Shown: positions 1 through 8,785 of the stretch, in pieces
Numbering within the stretch: position 1 is the first letter of the stretch
How the letters are laid out: the number at the start of each line of letters is the position of its first letter
NCBI RefSeq assembly: GCF_010725055.1
Contig: NZ_BJKB01000003.1
Span: 248,001-312,000 of the forward strand
DNA from: Gelidibacter japonicus
GTDB taxonomy: Bacteria; Bacteroidota; Bacteroidia; Flavobacteriales; Flavobacteriaceae
DNA length: 64,000 bases
Direction of reading: 5' to 3'
Position numbers and translations under genes: made by a program
Notes under the pieces: generated by a model
Database searches by the model: none
What the model was told of the DNA's origin: nothing
The model's input: the letters and a program-made list of their open reading frames with translations, nothing else

Positions 1-517
1 CATCTTCTATATCTTCAAGCTGAAGTTCCCAGTAAATTAATTTCTGATACAATTCTGACCATTCCTCATAGCTGTTGACCATAGCCATGTCCATGGCAAT
101 TTTCCGAAACTCCTGCTGGTAATTGGAGGTTGTTTTTTCTGAAATTAATCTGGAGTGATCTAAATTCTTTTTTAGGCTCAACAGAATTTGATTGGGGTTA
201 ACAGGCTTTATAAGATAATCTGCAATTTTATTGCCTATGGCTTCTTCCATAATATATTCCTCTTCGCTTTTGGTAATCATGACCACAGGAAGATTGGCAC
301 GGCGCTCCTTAATCTCATTCAGCGTTTCCAAACCCGTTAATCCAGGCATATTTTCATCTAAAAAAACAATGTCAAAATTGGTGTCATCTAAATTTTCTAA
401 AGCTTCTGTGCCACTTTTGCAGGTAGTAACATTATAGTTCTTTTTTTCTAAAAACAGGATATGGGGTTTTAGTAAATCAATTTCGTCGTCAACCCAAAGA
501 ATATTTATATGGTTCAT
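1..517 (-). CDS. porX: PorX-type response regulator (partial, runs off left edge)
   Basis: The first 172 residues are visible; the C-terminal part lies outside the window. The N-terminus is a CheY-like receiver: acidic pair D10/D11, phosphoacceptor D54 in FLDENMPG, T82 and K104 in LIKPVNP. The opening MNHINILWVDDE and the helical segment after the receiver match the Bacteroidota PorX family, which carries a PglZ/alkaline-phosphatase-like domain downstream and controls the type IX secretion system and gliding. The start is the ATG at 517, only 20 bases from the start of the divergent HD-domain gene. Identification rests on the receiver and linker only, so another PglZ-type regulator cannot be fully excluded. 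Confidence 0.85.
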   Translation of the reverse strand, partial: MNHINILWVDDEIDLLKPHILFLEKKNYNVTTCKSGTEALENLDDTNFDIVFLDENMPGLTGLETLNEIKERRANLPVVMITKSEEEYIMEEAIGNKIADYLIKPVNPNQILLSLKKNLDHSRLISEKTTSNYQQEFRKIAMDMAMVNSYEEWSELYQKLIYWELQLEDIED

Positions 518-518
518 G

Positions 519-526
519 TATATTTG
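519..526 (+). promoter_or_regulatory. Candidate -7 box TATATTTG for the HD-domain gene
   Basis: TATATTTG matches the Bacteroidota -7 consensus TAnnTTTG and lies 11 bases before the ATG at 538, so transcription would begin about 8 bases before the start codon. It occupies almost the whole gap between the divergent porX and HD genes. I see no clear -33 TTG, and any such element would lie inside porX. Confidence 0.4.
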
Positions 527-537
527 TTTATAATTTA

Positions 538-1779
538 ATGTTTAAAAACATAAGTTTGGATAAAGTAAACAAACTCAAAATATTTAACGACCCAATTTAC
601 GGTTTTATTACCATACCGAATTCGTTAATCTTTGATTTAATTGCCCACAAATATTTTCAAAGGCTGCGGCGGATTTCTCAAATGGGCATGTCTTATTTGG
701 TGTATCCGGGAGCACACCATACAAGATTCCATCATGCCATGGGGTGTATGCATTTAATGCAAAAAGCTGTGAATGTACTTCGTTTTAAGGGGGTTGACAT
801 TTCTGAAGAGGAAGAAAACGGTTTGCTGATTGCGATTCTATTACATGATATTGGCCATGGCCCGTTTAGTCACGCTATGGAGCATAGTATTGTAACGGGA
901 ATATCTCATGAAGCCATTTCGCTTCTGTTTATGGAGCGTTTGAATGTAGAATTTAACGGAAGTTTAACGCTCGCCATTCAAATGTTTAAAGGAGAATACC
1001 ATCGAAATTTTATGTGCCAGCTCATTTCGAGCCAGCTGGATATGGATAGGGCCGATTATTTGAAACGTGACAGTTTTTACACCGGTGTGGCGGAAGGAAA
1101 TATCAATGCCGAACGGTTGATTACCATGCTCAATGTTGAAAATGATGAATTGGTAGTGGAAGAAAAGGGCATTTATAGTGTTGAAAAATTTCTTGTCGCC
1201 AGAAGATTGATGTATTGGCAAGTTTATTTGCATAAAACAAGTGTGGTGGCGGAACAACTGTTGATGCGTGTTTTAAAACGTGCCAAGGAACTTACTGTAA
1301 GTGGCATGGATTTAAAAGCGAGTAGGGCATTGTCCTATTTTTTACATAATGAGATCAACAATTCAAATTTCACAACAGATACATTGGCTGTTTTTGCTCA
1401 GCTGGATGATTATGACATTGTTTCGGGTATGAAAGAATGGCAATTTCATGATGACTTCGTTTTAAGGAATCTGTGTGACATGATCATCAATAGAGATTTG
1501 CTCAAAGTGAAGATGAAGAATAAGAAACCTAAGTTAGCCGATGTGAAAGAGCACAAAGAGAATCTGATGAAGCGTTATAATATAAGTGAAAAGGAAGCTG
1601 ATTATTTTGTGTTCACAGGAGAGATCTCCAATCAAGCCTATCAACTGAAAACACAAACTATAAATATTTTGCACAAATCGGGAAAAATACAAGATATCGT
1701 CAAAGCTTCCGACCAATTGAATTTAAAAGCACTCTCAAAACCCGTCACAAAATATTATATCTGTTATCCGAAGAAATAG
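538..1779 (+). CDS. HD-domain phosphohydrolase (dGTPase/SAMHD1-like family)
   Basis: A 413-residue cytoplasmic protein of the HD superfamily. The metal-binding set is visible: H65/H66 in RFHHAMG, the H103-D104 doublet in LLHDIGHGPFSH, and a downstream Asp in SQLDMDRADYL. The N-terminal NKLKIFNDPIYGFI and QRLRRISQMG segments are typical of the large Bacteroidota HD hydrolases related to dNTP triphosphohydrolases. The substrate cannot be read from sequence. It is divergent from porX with a 20-base gap, and a 590-base non-coding stretch follows. The ATG at 538 is the only ATG before the conserved N-terminus. Confidence 0.85.
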   Translation: MFKNISLDKVNKLKIFNDPIYGFITIPNSLIFDLIAHKYFQRLRRISQMGMSYLVYPGAHHTRFHHAMGCMHLMQKAVNVLRFKGVDISEEEENGLLIAILLHDIGHGPFSHAMEHSIVTGISHEAISLLFMERLNVEFNGSLTLAIQMFKGEYHRNFMCQLISSQLDMDRADYLKRDSFYTGVAEGNINAERLITMLNVENDELVVEEKGIYSVEKFLVARRLMYWQVYLHKTSVVAEQLLMRVLKRAKELTVSGMDLKASRALSYFLHNEINNSNFTTDTLAVFAQLDDYDIVSGMKEWQFHDDFVLRNLCDMIINRDLLKVKMKNKKPKLADVKEHKENLMKRYNISEKEADYFVFTGEISNQAYQLKTQTINILHKSGKIQDIVKASDQLNLKALSKPVTKYYICYPKK

Positions 1780-2355
1780 GCATTGGGGACTCGCCCGAAC
1801 GTGCCTTTTAGCTACGGGCGGGTTAGGAGTAAGGATTTTTTTGTAGAGGCAAGACGGTAGGGAAAGACGACTATGAATGTTTAATTGTTAAAGATTGAAG
1901 ATTGTTGATTTTTGAATAACGAATAATGAACTATAATGGTCAACTCCATTTAGAAACATTCAAGCGGCATGAGAGATGATAAAGTTTGATTAACGCTTAA
2001 AGAATATTGATTTTTGAATCTGTAAAAATCTGCGGGAAATGATTCGGAGTTATTAGGTTTTTTTAAATATACATTCATTTGTTCTTTTTACTTTAAACAC
2101 TCGATATTCAACATTCATTATTTGACATTCGATTTTATAGGTTGAAAAAGTCATAAATTATTAGCCTCCATTTCACTAATTATAATTTTTTGTGCTGTGG
2201 AACTCGTAAGGCATTAGGTATAGGGTTGGGGCAAGATGGTTACAAAGAATGAAAAACGCCATGAATGCAGAGATGAACAGCTCAATAGCAAACATGTTAT
2301 ACTGAGCTTATCGAAGTAACTTTACAGTAAATAACAATATATGATACATTTTTTC
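1780..2355. other. Long non-coding stretch with repeat-like phrases
   Basis: About 575 bases without a credible gene. It has AT-rich phrases of the form ATTCAACATTCATT/TTTGACATTCGA (about 2090-2135), a GC-rich inverted element around 1791-1830 (GCCCG...CGGGC), and at 2301-2317 ACTGAGCTTATCGAAGT, resembling a short phrase I recall as dispersed in intergenic DNA of marine bacteria. No tRNA, leader or terminator was recognised. The last bases carry the lpxD promoter. Confidence 0.5.
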
Positions 2356-2363
2356 TATTTTTG
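2356..2363 (+). promoter_or_regulatory. -7 box TATTTTTG of the lpxD operon
   Basis: A perfect TAnnTTTG box ending 6 bases before the ATG at 2370. The expected transcription start is within about 3 bases of the start codon, so the first transcript would be nearly leaderless. The in-frame TTG at 2361 is part of this box and is therefore not the start codon. No strong -33 element is visible. Confidence 0.55.
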
Positions 2364-2369
2364 CGGTTG

Positions 2370-3407
2370 ATGAAATTTACAGCACTACAAATAGCGGAGA
2401 TTTTAGAAGGCGATATCATCGGGAATCCGGATGTTAAAGTCTCGAAACTTTCAAAGATCGAAGAAGGTACTGAAGGCTCATTGACGTTTTTGGCCAATCC
2501 TAAGTACAAGTCGCATATCTATTCTACAAAAGCATCAATAACCATTGTCAACAAGACTTTTGAAGCAGAGCATGCAATTACTACAACACTCATAAAAGTT
2601 GATGATGCTTACAAATCATTTTCAAGACTGTTGGAATATTACAATCAGGTAAAGCTCAATAAGTTTGGAATTGAACAGCCTTCGCATATCTCCAAAACCA
2701 CAAAACATGGTGAGGATGTATATATTGGAGCCTTTACATATATAGGTGAAAATGTCACCATAGGAAACAATGTCAAGATATTTCCTAATTGTTATATTGG
2801 AGATAATGTAAAAATAGATGACAATACGGTATTGTTTGCTGGAGCCAAAGTGTATTCTGAATGTGTAATCGGAAAAAATTGTGTTATAAATTCAGGGGCC
2901 ATCATTGGTGCTGATGGTTTTGGTTTTTCCGCAAATGAAAAAGGAGAATATGCAAAAGTGCCACAAACCGGTAATGTAATCCTTGAAGACTTTGTAGATA
3001 TTGGGGCTGCGACTACTATTGATAGAGCTACCTTGGGATCAACCATAATTAGAAAAGGGGTTAAGCTGGACAATCAAATCCAAGTGGCACATAATGTTGA
3101 AATAGGAAAAAATACCGTTATTGCTGCCCAAACAGGAATTGCAGGATCGACTAAAATAGGTGAAAACTGTATTATTGGAGGTCAAGTTGGGATTGTAGGT
3201 CATATTATTATAGGCAATAATGTGAAAATACAGGCACAATCAGGTATTGGGAGGAATATAAAAGACGATGAGGTGCTCCAGGGCTCACCCGCATTTGCTT
3301 ATGCAGATTACAATAAATCTTACGTGTATTTTAAAAACTTACCTAAAATCATGAAAGAAATTAACAAAATTGATAAAATTGATAAAAAAGTAAATGGGAA
3401 TAGTTAA
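2370..3407 (+). CDS. lpxD: UDP-3-O-acylglucosamine N-acyltransferase LpxD
   Basis: A 345-residue enzyme of lipid A synthesis that adds the second 3-hydroxyacyl chain (amide-linked) to UDP-3-O-acyl-glucosamine in the cytoplasm. There is an N-terminal uridine-binding domain (about 1-100), then a left-handed beta-helix of hexapeptide repeats such as [13 protein letters not shown]. The catalytic His is H241 in [14 protein letters not shown], matching H239 of E. coli LpxD. Length is normal. It heads the lipid A operon and overlaps lpxC-fabZ by 14 bases. The ATG at 2370 is chosen because the upstream TTG lies in the promoter box. A second lpxD-like gene lies at 6348. Confidence 0.95.
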   Translation: MKFTALQIAEILEGDIIGNPDVKVSKLSKIEEGTEGSLTFLANPKYKSHIYSTKASITIVNKTFEAEHAITTTLIKVDDAYKSFSRLLEYYNQVKLNKFGIEQPSHISKTTKHGEDVYIGAFTYIGENVTIGNNVKIFPNCYIGDNVKIDDNTVLFAGAKVYSECVIGKNCVINSGAIIGADGFGFSANEKGEYAKVPQTGNVILEDFVDIGAATTIDRATLGSTIIRKGVKLDNQIQVAHNVEIGKNTVIAAQTGIAGSTKIGENCIIGGQVGIVGHIIIGNNVKIQAQSGIGRNIKDDEVLQGSPAFAYADYNKSYVYFKNLPKIMKEINKIDKIDKKVNGNS

Positions 3408-4800
3408 GACAGACATCAAACAGAAAACAATCCAAAAGAAGGTTTCTTTACAAGGTGTTGGATTGCATACAGGTAACGATGTAACACTGACATTTTCACC
3501 TGCACCAGTAAATTCCGGATATTCGTTTAAGCGGATGGACCTTGAAGGCACCCCGGTCATTGAAGCACTCGCAAGTTTTGTTACCAACACACAACGTGGC
3601 ACTCGATTAGAGAAAAATGGAGTTGTTATCCAGACTTCAGAGCATGTTTTGGCGGCTCTTGTAGGAATGGATATTGACAATATCTTGATTGAAATAAATG
3701 CTTCAGAACCTCCAATCATGGATGGTTCGTCCAAATTCTTTGTGAAGGCACTTGAGGAAGCAGGTATTGAGGAACAAGAGGAGTTCAGAGAAGAATATGT
3801 GGTCACTGAAGTGGTCTCTTATATAGATCAAGAATCTGGAAGTGAAATCATTATTATGCCTGCCAATGAATATCAGGTAACCACTATGGTCGATTTTGGC
3901 ACCAAAATTTTAGGAACACAAAACGCGACCTTAAATACCATTCACGATTTTAAAGAGGATATTTCAAATTCGAGAACCTTCAGTTTCTTACATGAAATTG
4001 AAATGCTATTGGAACATGGACTTATCAAGGGAGGCGACTTAAATAACGCTATTGTTTATGTAGATAAGGAATTATCGCCAGAAACCATGGAAAAGTTGAG
4101 AGTTGCCTTCAAAAAAGACGCCATTGCCGTAAAACCAAATGGCATTCTTGACAATTTAACCTTGCACCATCCCAATGAGGCTGCACGTCATAAATTATTG
4201 GATGTGATAGGAGATTTGGCGCTTATAGGAATCCCTTTAAGAGGAAAAGTCATTGCGAATAAACCTGGACATTTTATAAACACTCAGTTTGCGCGAAAAA
4301 TGTTTAATATGATCAGGAATGAAAGAAGAAGCAATGTTCCTGTCGTCGACTTGAATCAGGAGCCATTAATGGATATCAATCAGATTATGGATATGTTGCC
4401 ACATCGACAACCGTTCCTATTGATCGATAAAATTTTTGAGCTCACGGATACCGGTGTTATAGGCGTCAAAAACGTGACCATGAACGAGCCATTCTTTGCA
4501 GGTCATTTTCCTGGAGCTCCAGTTATGCCAGGTGTTTTGATAGTAGAAGCCATGGCCCAAACAGGAGGTATTCTTGTGTTAAGTACCGTTCCTGATCCAG
4601 AAAATTACTTGACGTTCTTCATGAAGATTGATAAGGTGAAATTCAAACAGAAAGTGGTTCCAGGAGATACTCTAATTTTTAAATGCGATTTGATTACTCC
4701 TATTAGAAGAGGAATCTGCCACATGCAAGGCTACGCTTATGCCAATGGAAAACTTTGTGCAGAAGCAGAGTTGATGGCGCAAATTTCAAAAATTAAATAA
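3394..4800 (+). CDS. lpxC-fabZ: Bifunctional LpxC deacetylase / FabZ dehydratase fusion
   Basis: A 468-residue fusion. Residues 1 to about 310 are LpxC, the zinc-dependent deacetylase that commits sugar to lipid A. Zinc ligands are H84 (TSEHVLAAL), H266 and D270 ([11 protein letters not shown]). Residues from about 325 are FabZ, the 3-hydroxyacyl-ACP dehydratase, with [12 protein letters not shown], catalytic H371 in GHFPG and E385 in VEAMAQ. The fusion is characteristic of Bacteroidota and allied groups and joins the enzymes that compete for 3-hydroxyacyl-ACP. It overlaps lpxD by 14 bases and is followed after 85 bases by lpxA. Confidence 0.95.
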   Translation: MGIVKTDIKQKTIQKKVSLQGVGLHTGNDVTLTFSPAPVNSGYSFKRMDLEGTPVIEALASFVTNTQRGTRLEKNGVVIQTSEHVLAALVGMDIDNILIEINASEPPIMDGSSKFFVKALEEAGIEEQEEFREEYVVTEVVSYIDQESGSEIIIMPANEYQVTTMVDFGTKILGTQNATLNTIHDFKEDISNSRTFSFLHEIEMLLEHGLIKGGDLNNAIVYVDKELSPETMEKLRVAFKKDAIAVKPNGILDNLTLHHPNEAARHKLLDVIGDLALIGIPLRGKVIANKPGHFINTQFARKMFNMIRNERRSNVPVVDLNQEPLMDINQIMDMLPHRQPFLLIDKIFELTDTGVIGVKNVTMNEPFFAGHFPGAPVMPGVLIVEAMAQTGGILVLSTVPDPENYLTFFMKIDKVKFKQKVVPGDTLIFKCDLITPIRRGICHMQGYAYANGKLCAEAELMAQISKIK

Positions 4801-4885
4801 AAAAGAATAACATTAAAGTTATCGATTAAAATCTAAATAATTGATCTGTCAATTAAAAGAACATAAAACAAATAAAATCAAGGAA

Positions 4886-5671
4886 ATGAACCAACCATTA
4901 GCATACGTACATCCTGGAGCCAAAATAGCAAAGAATGTTGTGATTGATCCATTTACCACCATTCACAACAATGTGATCATTGGTGAAGGTACCTGGATTG
5001 GAAGTAACGTAACCATTATGGAAGGGGCTCGCATCGGAAAAAACTGTAATATCTTTCCTGGAGCCGTGATTTCCGCTGTTCCACAAGATTTAAAATTTAA
5101 GGATGAGGACACCATCACTGAAATCGGTAACAATGTTACTATTAGAGAATGTGTTACGATCAATCGGGGGACTTCAGACAGGATGAAAACTGTCGTTGGG
5201 GATAACTGTTTAATCATGGCCTATTGTCATATTGCCCACGATTGCATTATTGGTAATAATTGTATCTTTTCAAATAACAGTACGCTTGCGGGACATATTA
5301 CGGTAGGTGATTATGTGGTATTGGCTGGAATGACCGCTGTACATCAATTCTGTTCCATAGGAAATCACGCCTTTGTGACTGGTGGATCTTTGGTCCGTAA
5401 AGATGTACCACCATTTGTAAAAGCGGCAAGAGAACCTTTGTCTTACGTCGGAATCAATTCGGTTGGATTAAGACGAAGAGGGTTTTCTTCAGATAAAATT
5501 AGAGAAATACAAAACATTTACCGCATTCTTTATCAGAAGAACTATAACAACACCCAAGCTTCAGAAATTATTGAAGCCGAAATGGAAGCCACTCCAGAGC
5601 GAGATGAAATCTTACAATTCATCAAGAATTCACATAGAGGCATCATGAAAGGTTATTTTAAATCGAACTAG
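4886..5671 (+). CDS. lpxA: UDP-N-acetylglucosamine O-acyltransferase LpxA
   Basis: A 261-residue enzyme, close to the 262 of E. coli LpxA. It performs the first lipid A step, transferring a 3-hydroxyacyl chain to the 3-OH of UDP-GlcNAc. A beta-helix of hexapeptide repeats fills the first two thirds; the catalytic His is H118 in YCHIAHDCIIGN; the C-terminal helical domain begins near RRRGFSSDKIREIQ. The ATG at 4886 follows AAGGA and gives MNQPLAYVHP, a family-like N-terminus; the longer frame from TTG 4841 adds a non-conserved lysine-rich extension. It is cotranscribed with lpxC-fabZ. Confidence 0.95.
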   Translation: MNQPLAYVHPGAKIAKNVVIDPFTTIHNNVIIGEGTWIGSNVTIMEGARIGKNCNIFPGAVISAVPQDLKFKDEDTITEIGNNVTIRECVTINRGTSDRMKTVVGDNCLIMAYCHIAHDCIIGNNCIFSNNSTLAGHITVGDYVVLAGMTAVHQFCSIGNHAFVTGGSLVRKDVPPFVKAAREPLSYVGINSVGLRRRGFSSDKIREIQNIYRILYQKNYNNTQASEIIEAEMEATPERDEILQFIKNSHRGIMKGYFKSN

Positions 5672-5696
5672 TTATTAATTATTAAAATCACCCACT

Positions 5697-5704
5697 TACT
5701 TTTG
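5697..5704 (+). promoter_or_regulatory. -7 box TACTTTTG upstream of efp
   Basis: TACTTTTG fits TAnnTTTG and ends 11 bases before the efp ATG at 5716. It lies between CCCAC (5691-5695) and GTGGG (5704-5708), which could form a short hairpin in read-through RNA. The in-frame GTG at 5704 overlaps the box and is rejected as a start. Confidence 0.55.
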
Positions 5705-5715
5705 TGGGACATATT

Positions 5716-6282
5716 ATGGCAACAACAGCAGATATAAGAAATGGATTATGCATCCGGTACAATAATGATATTTATAAAATTGTCGAATTTTTACACGTTA
5801 AACCTGGAAAAGGCCCAGCATTTGTAAGAACAAAAATGAAAAGTGTAACCAGCGGAAAAGTCTTGGAGAATACATTTTCTGCTGGACATAAAATTGATGA
5901 TGTCCGTGTAGAAACACACAAATTTCAATTTTTATACCATGATGGTGAATTTTACCATTTCATGAATCAAGAAGATTTTTCACAAATCCGATTATTGGAA
6001 GCGGCTTTGGATCGTCCTGATTTGATGAAAGAAGGAGAAATTGTAACCATCTTGATCAATACGGAAGATAATATGCCGCTGTCAGTAGAAATGCCAGCGA
6101 ACGTAGTTCTGGAAGTTACCGCTACTGAACCTGGGGTGAAAGGAAATACGGCCACAAACGCTACAAAACCAGCAACCGTTGAGACGGGAGCGGAAGTGAA
6201 TGTGCCTTTGTTCATAAACGAAGGTGATAAAATCAGAATTGAAACTGAAAAAGGAACTTATAAAGAGCGTATTAAAGAGTAG
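5716..6282 (+). CDS. efp: Translation elongation factor P
   Basis: A 188-residue protein that relieves ribosome stalling at polyproline stretches. The three-barrel EF-P fold is recognisable. The tip loop reads VKPGKGPAF with K32 in place of the modified Lys34 of E. coli EF-P; which modification enzyme acts here cannot be seen. The C-terminal OB domain ends in GDKIRIETEKGTYKERIKE. It lies between lpxA and the second lpxD-like gene and has its own promoter box. Start ATG 5716 (MATTADIRNG) matches the family. Confidence 0.96.
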   Translation: MATTADIRNGLCIRYNNDIYKIVEFLHVKPGKGPAFVRTKMKSVTSGKVLENTFSAGHKIDDVRVETHKFQFLYHDGEFYHFMNQEDFSQIRLLEAALDRPDLMKEGEIVTILINTEDNMPLSVEMPANVVLEVTATEPGVKGNTATNATKPATVETGAEVNVPLFINEGDKIRIETEKGTYKERIKE

Positions 6283-6347
6283 TTTTCAGTTTACGGTCTA
6301 CAGCTGGCAGTCGGTCTGCCACATAAACATTAATAAAATAGCGGTAA

Positions 6348-7283
6348 ATGAAGTTTCCCAAACCACACACTTTAAAACAAATAGCAGAAATCATCAGCAC
6401 CTCTTATATAGGGGCCGATGATTTTCCTGTATTGGGAATGAATGAAATTCATGTTGTAGAACCAGGCGACATTGTATTTGTGGACCATCCAAAATATTAT
6501 GACAAAGCGTTAAATTCTGCTGCAACAATTGTTTTGATCAATAAGGAAGTTGAGTGTCCTGAGGGGAAGGCGCTGCTTATAAGTGATGATCCTTTTAGGG
6601 ATTTCAATAAATTGACCCAACATTTTAAGCCATTCAGAAGTGCAAATCAAAGCATTTCGGATTCCGCGAAAATTGGAAACAACACCATTATCCAACCCAA
6701 TTGTTTTATTGGTCACAACGTGGTTGTTGGCGATGATTGCCTAATCCATCCCAATGTTATTATTTATGATGATACCATCATTGGCAATAATGTCACCATT
6801 CATGCGGGTACGGTATTAGGGGCAAGTGCCTTCTATTACAAAAAACGTCCAGAAGGATTTGATCAATTGATTTCGGGTGGACGAGTGGTGGTTAAAGACA
6901 ATGTCCATATTGGCGCCCTTTGTACCATTGATCGGGGCGTTACCGGTGATACCATAATTGGTGAAGGTTCAAAATTGGATAACCAAATCCAAATTGGTCA
7001 CGACACCGTTATTGGAAAAAAATGTTTGATTGCTTCTCAAGTCGGAATAGCCGGCTGTGTCATTATTGAGGATGAAGTCACCATTTGGGGACAAGTAGGT
7101 AGTACCAGCGCCATTACGATTGGCAGTAAAGCCATCATCCATGCCCAAGCAGGGATCAGTAAATCACTGGAAGGTGGTAAAACCTATTGGGGTACACCAG
7201 CACAAGAAGCAAAGGCAGAGTTAAAGGACAAGGCCTATATAAAAAGAATACCCGAAGTCATTGAACAGATAAAAAAGAAATAA
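6348..7283 (+). CDS. LpxD-like acyltransferase (second copy)
   Basis: A 311-residue paralog of LpxD. It has a shorter LpxD-type N-terminal domain ([13 protein letters not shown]...[20 protein letters not shown]), a hexapeptide beta-helix ([16 protein letters not shown] style repeats) and a conserved H218 in [14 protein letters not shown] aligned with the catalytic His. The C-terminal extension of true LpxD is reduced. Acyl-sugar acceptor and donor are unknown; it may act on another nucleotide sugar. It lies downstream of efp and ends in a TAATG overlap with the next gene, so the two are translationally coupled. The family is secure, the substrate is not. Confidence 0.8.
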   Translation: MKFPKPHTLKQIAEIISTSYIGADDFPVLGMNEIHVVEPGDIVFVDHPKYYDKALNSAATIVLINKEVECPEGKALLISDDPFRDFNKLTQHFKPFRSANQSISDSAKIGNNTIIQPNCFIGHNVVVGDDCLIHPNVIIYDDTIIGNNVTIHAGTVLGASAFYYKKRPEGFDQLISGGRVVVKDNVHIGALCTIDRGVTGDTIIGEGSKLDNQIQIGHDTVIGKKCLIASQVGIAGCVIIEDEVTIWGQVGSTSAITIGSKAIIHAQAGISKSLEGGKTYWGTPAQEAKAELKDKAYIKRIPEVIEQIKKK

Positions 7284-7690
7284 TGTCTCCAAAAGAAATT
7301 GTTAAGGGTTTTTATGAATCAGATTTGGCTAATGATAGCTCTGTGGTTCCTACCTATATTCATAAAGACAGTCTGTTGCACTGGAATAGCAGTACTGGAT
7401 ACACAGCTTTTGACTACGAAGGATTAGTTCGTTTCTACAGCAATATAAAAGTGGCTTATCATTCATTAAGACCTAAAATAAGTCATTTACTACAAGATGA
7501 AAATTTTGTTACCATCAGATTTACCATGTTCGTCAGTACTATTGAAGATCCTGATAATGAGATGCCTTTGGCCAATTTCATAAGTATTTGGGAAGTAAAA
7601 GATGGTAAAATGTACAGGGGTCATGAAATAAGCCAAGTGGCTGATGACAATTTAGAAAGTTATAAATCATTCTCGGAAATAAAAGTTTAA
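7283..7690 (+). CDS. NTF2/SnoaL-like small protein
   Basis: A 135-residue protein with the features of an NTF2-like cone: [20 protein letters not shown], then HKDSLLHWNSSTGYTAFDYEGLVRFY and a hydrophobic beta-rich half ending in ISIWEVKDGKMYRGHEISQ. Such domains often bind small ligands or act as isomerases; no catalytic set can be assigned. The start codon shares one base with the stop of the LpxD-like gene. sucD follows after 69 bases. Confidence 0.7.
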   Translation: MSPKEIVKGFYESDLANDSSVVPTYIHKDSLLHWNSSTGYTAFDYEGLVRFYSNIKVAYHSLRPKISHLLQDENFVTIRFTMFVSTIEDPDNEMPLANFISIWEVKDGKMYRGHEISQVADDNLESYKSFSEIKV

Positions 7691-7720
7691 CAAAGACTTC
7701 ATAAATGCTGTTAAAAGAAT

Positions 7721-7728
7721 TACTTTTG
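7721..7728 (+). promoter_or_regulatory. -7 box TACTTTTG of sucD
   Basis: TAnnTTTG box 31 bases before the sucD ATG. It lies inside an inverted repeat, AAGACTTC (7693-7700) and GAAGTCTT (7730-7737), whose arms flank the promoter and could be an operator or, less likely, a long-loop hairpin. Confidence 0.5.
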
Positions 7729-7759
7729 CGAAGTCTTAAAAATTTAAAAAATAATATAA

Positions 7760-8632
7760 ATGAGCGTTTTAGTAAATAAAGATTCAAAGATAATAGTTCA
7801 GGGTTTTACAGGCAGTGAAGGTAGTTTTCATGCCGAACAAATGATAGAATACGGAACTAACGTTGTTGGTGGTGTCACACCGGGTAAAGGTGGGCAAGTC
7901 CATTTGGACCGACCTGTTTTTAATACTGTTGAAGACGCAGTTAAGGAAGCTAAAGCGGATACGTCTATTATTTTTGTGCCACCGGCCTTTGCTGCAGACG
8001 CCATTATGGAAGCTGCTGATGCTGGAATCAAGGTCATTATATGCATCACTGAAGGAATTCCGGTGTCGGATATGATAAAGGCATCCAACTATATTAAATC
8101 TAAAGACTGTCGTTTAATCGGACCGAACTGTCCAGGTGTTATTACCCCAGGAGAAGCTAAGGTTGGAATTATGCCAGGTTTTGTCTTCAAAAAAGGGAAA
8201 GTAGGTATTGTGTCCAAATCAGGAACATTAACTTATGAGGCTGCTGACCAAGTTGTAAAACAAGGTCTTGGAGTAACAACAGCTATTGGAATTGGTGGGG
8301 ATCCAATTATTGGAACCACTACCAAGGAAGCCGTAGAATTGTTGATCAATGATCCAGAAACAGAATGTGTGGTGATGATCGGTGAGATTGGGGGACAATT
8401 GGAAGCCGATGCGGCATATTGGTATAAAGAAAGCGGTAGTAAAAAACCTATTATTGGTTTTATTGCTGGAGAAACTGCGCCTGCAGGACGTACCATGGGC
8501 CACGCTGGAGCCATAGTTGGAGGAAGCGATGATACTGCTCAGGCAAAAAAGAAAATTATGAGAGCATGTGGGATTCACGTCGTGGATTCTCCTGCTGAAA
8601 TTGGTAAAAAAGTAGCCGAAGTGATGGCGTAA
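7760..8632 (+). CDS. sucD: Succinate-CoA ligase, alpha subunit
   Basis: A 290-residue subunit of succinyl-CoA synthetase, a TCA-cycle enzyme that couples succinyl-CoA cleavage to NTP formation. The CoA-binding Rossmann domain opens with [16 protein letters not shown]; the phosphohistidine is H248 in [13 protein letters not shown]. Length matches E. coli SucD (289). The partner sucC is not in the window, so the two genes are unlinked here. A clear terminator follows at 8652, so sucD ends this transcription block. Confidence 0.97.
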   Translation: MSVLVNKDSKIIVQGFTGSEGSFHAEQMIEYGTNVVGGVTPGKGGQVHLDRPVFNTVEDAVKEAKADTSIIFVPPAFAADAIMEAADAGIKVIICITEGIPVSDMIKASNYIKSKDCRLIGPNCPGVITPGEAKVGIMPGFVFKKGKVGIVSKSGTLTYEAADQVVKQGLGVTTAIGIGGDPIIGTTTKEAVELLINDPETECVVMIGEIGGQLEADAAYWYKESGSKKPIIGFIAGETAPAGRTMGHAGAIVGGSDDTAQAKKKIMRACGIHVVDSPAEIGKKVAEVMA

Positions 8633-8651
8633 TTATCAAATAAAACATTTT

Positions 8652-8680
8652 AAAAACCTCGCAACTTTGTGGGGTTTTTT
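8652..8680 (+). terminator. Rho-independent terminator after sucD
   Basis: Stem AAAAACCTC with GGGGTTTTT (one T-G wobble), loop of about ten bases, running into a T-rich tail, 20 bases after the sucD stop. Confidence 0.75.
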
Positions 8681-8785
8681 AATTTGAAATAGCATCTTAT
8701 CCTTATATTTGGAAAGAGAATCATCAACCACAGTTGAATGCCAAAGCTCAAAAAGCATGGCGCTCACTACTAAAAATTTATACTT

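Noticed and set aside
1780-2355. tRNA or small RNA gene in the long gap
   Set aside because: No cloverleaf, T-loop consensus or convincing stem-loop could be found by eye.
6224-6421. 65-residue frame between efp and the second lpxD
   Set aside because: Overlaps the ends of both genes in another frame and has no coding character.
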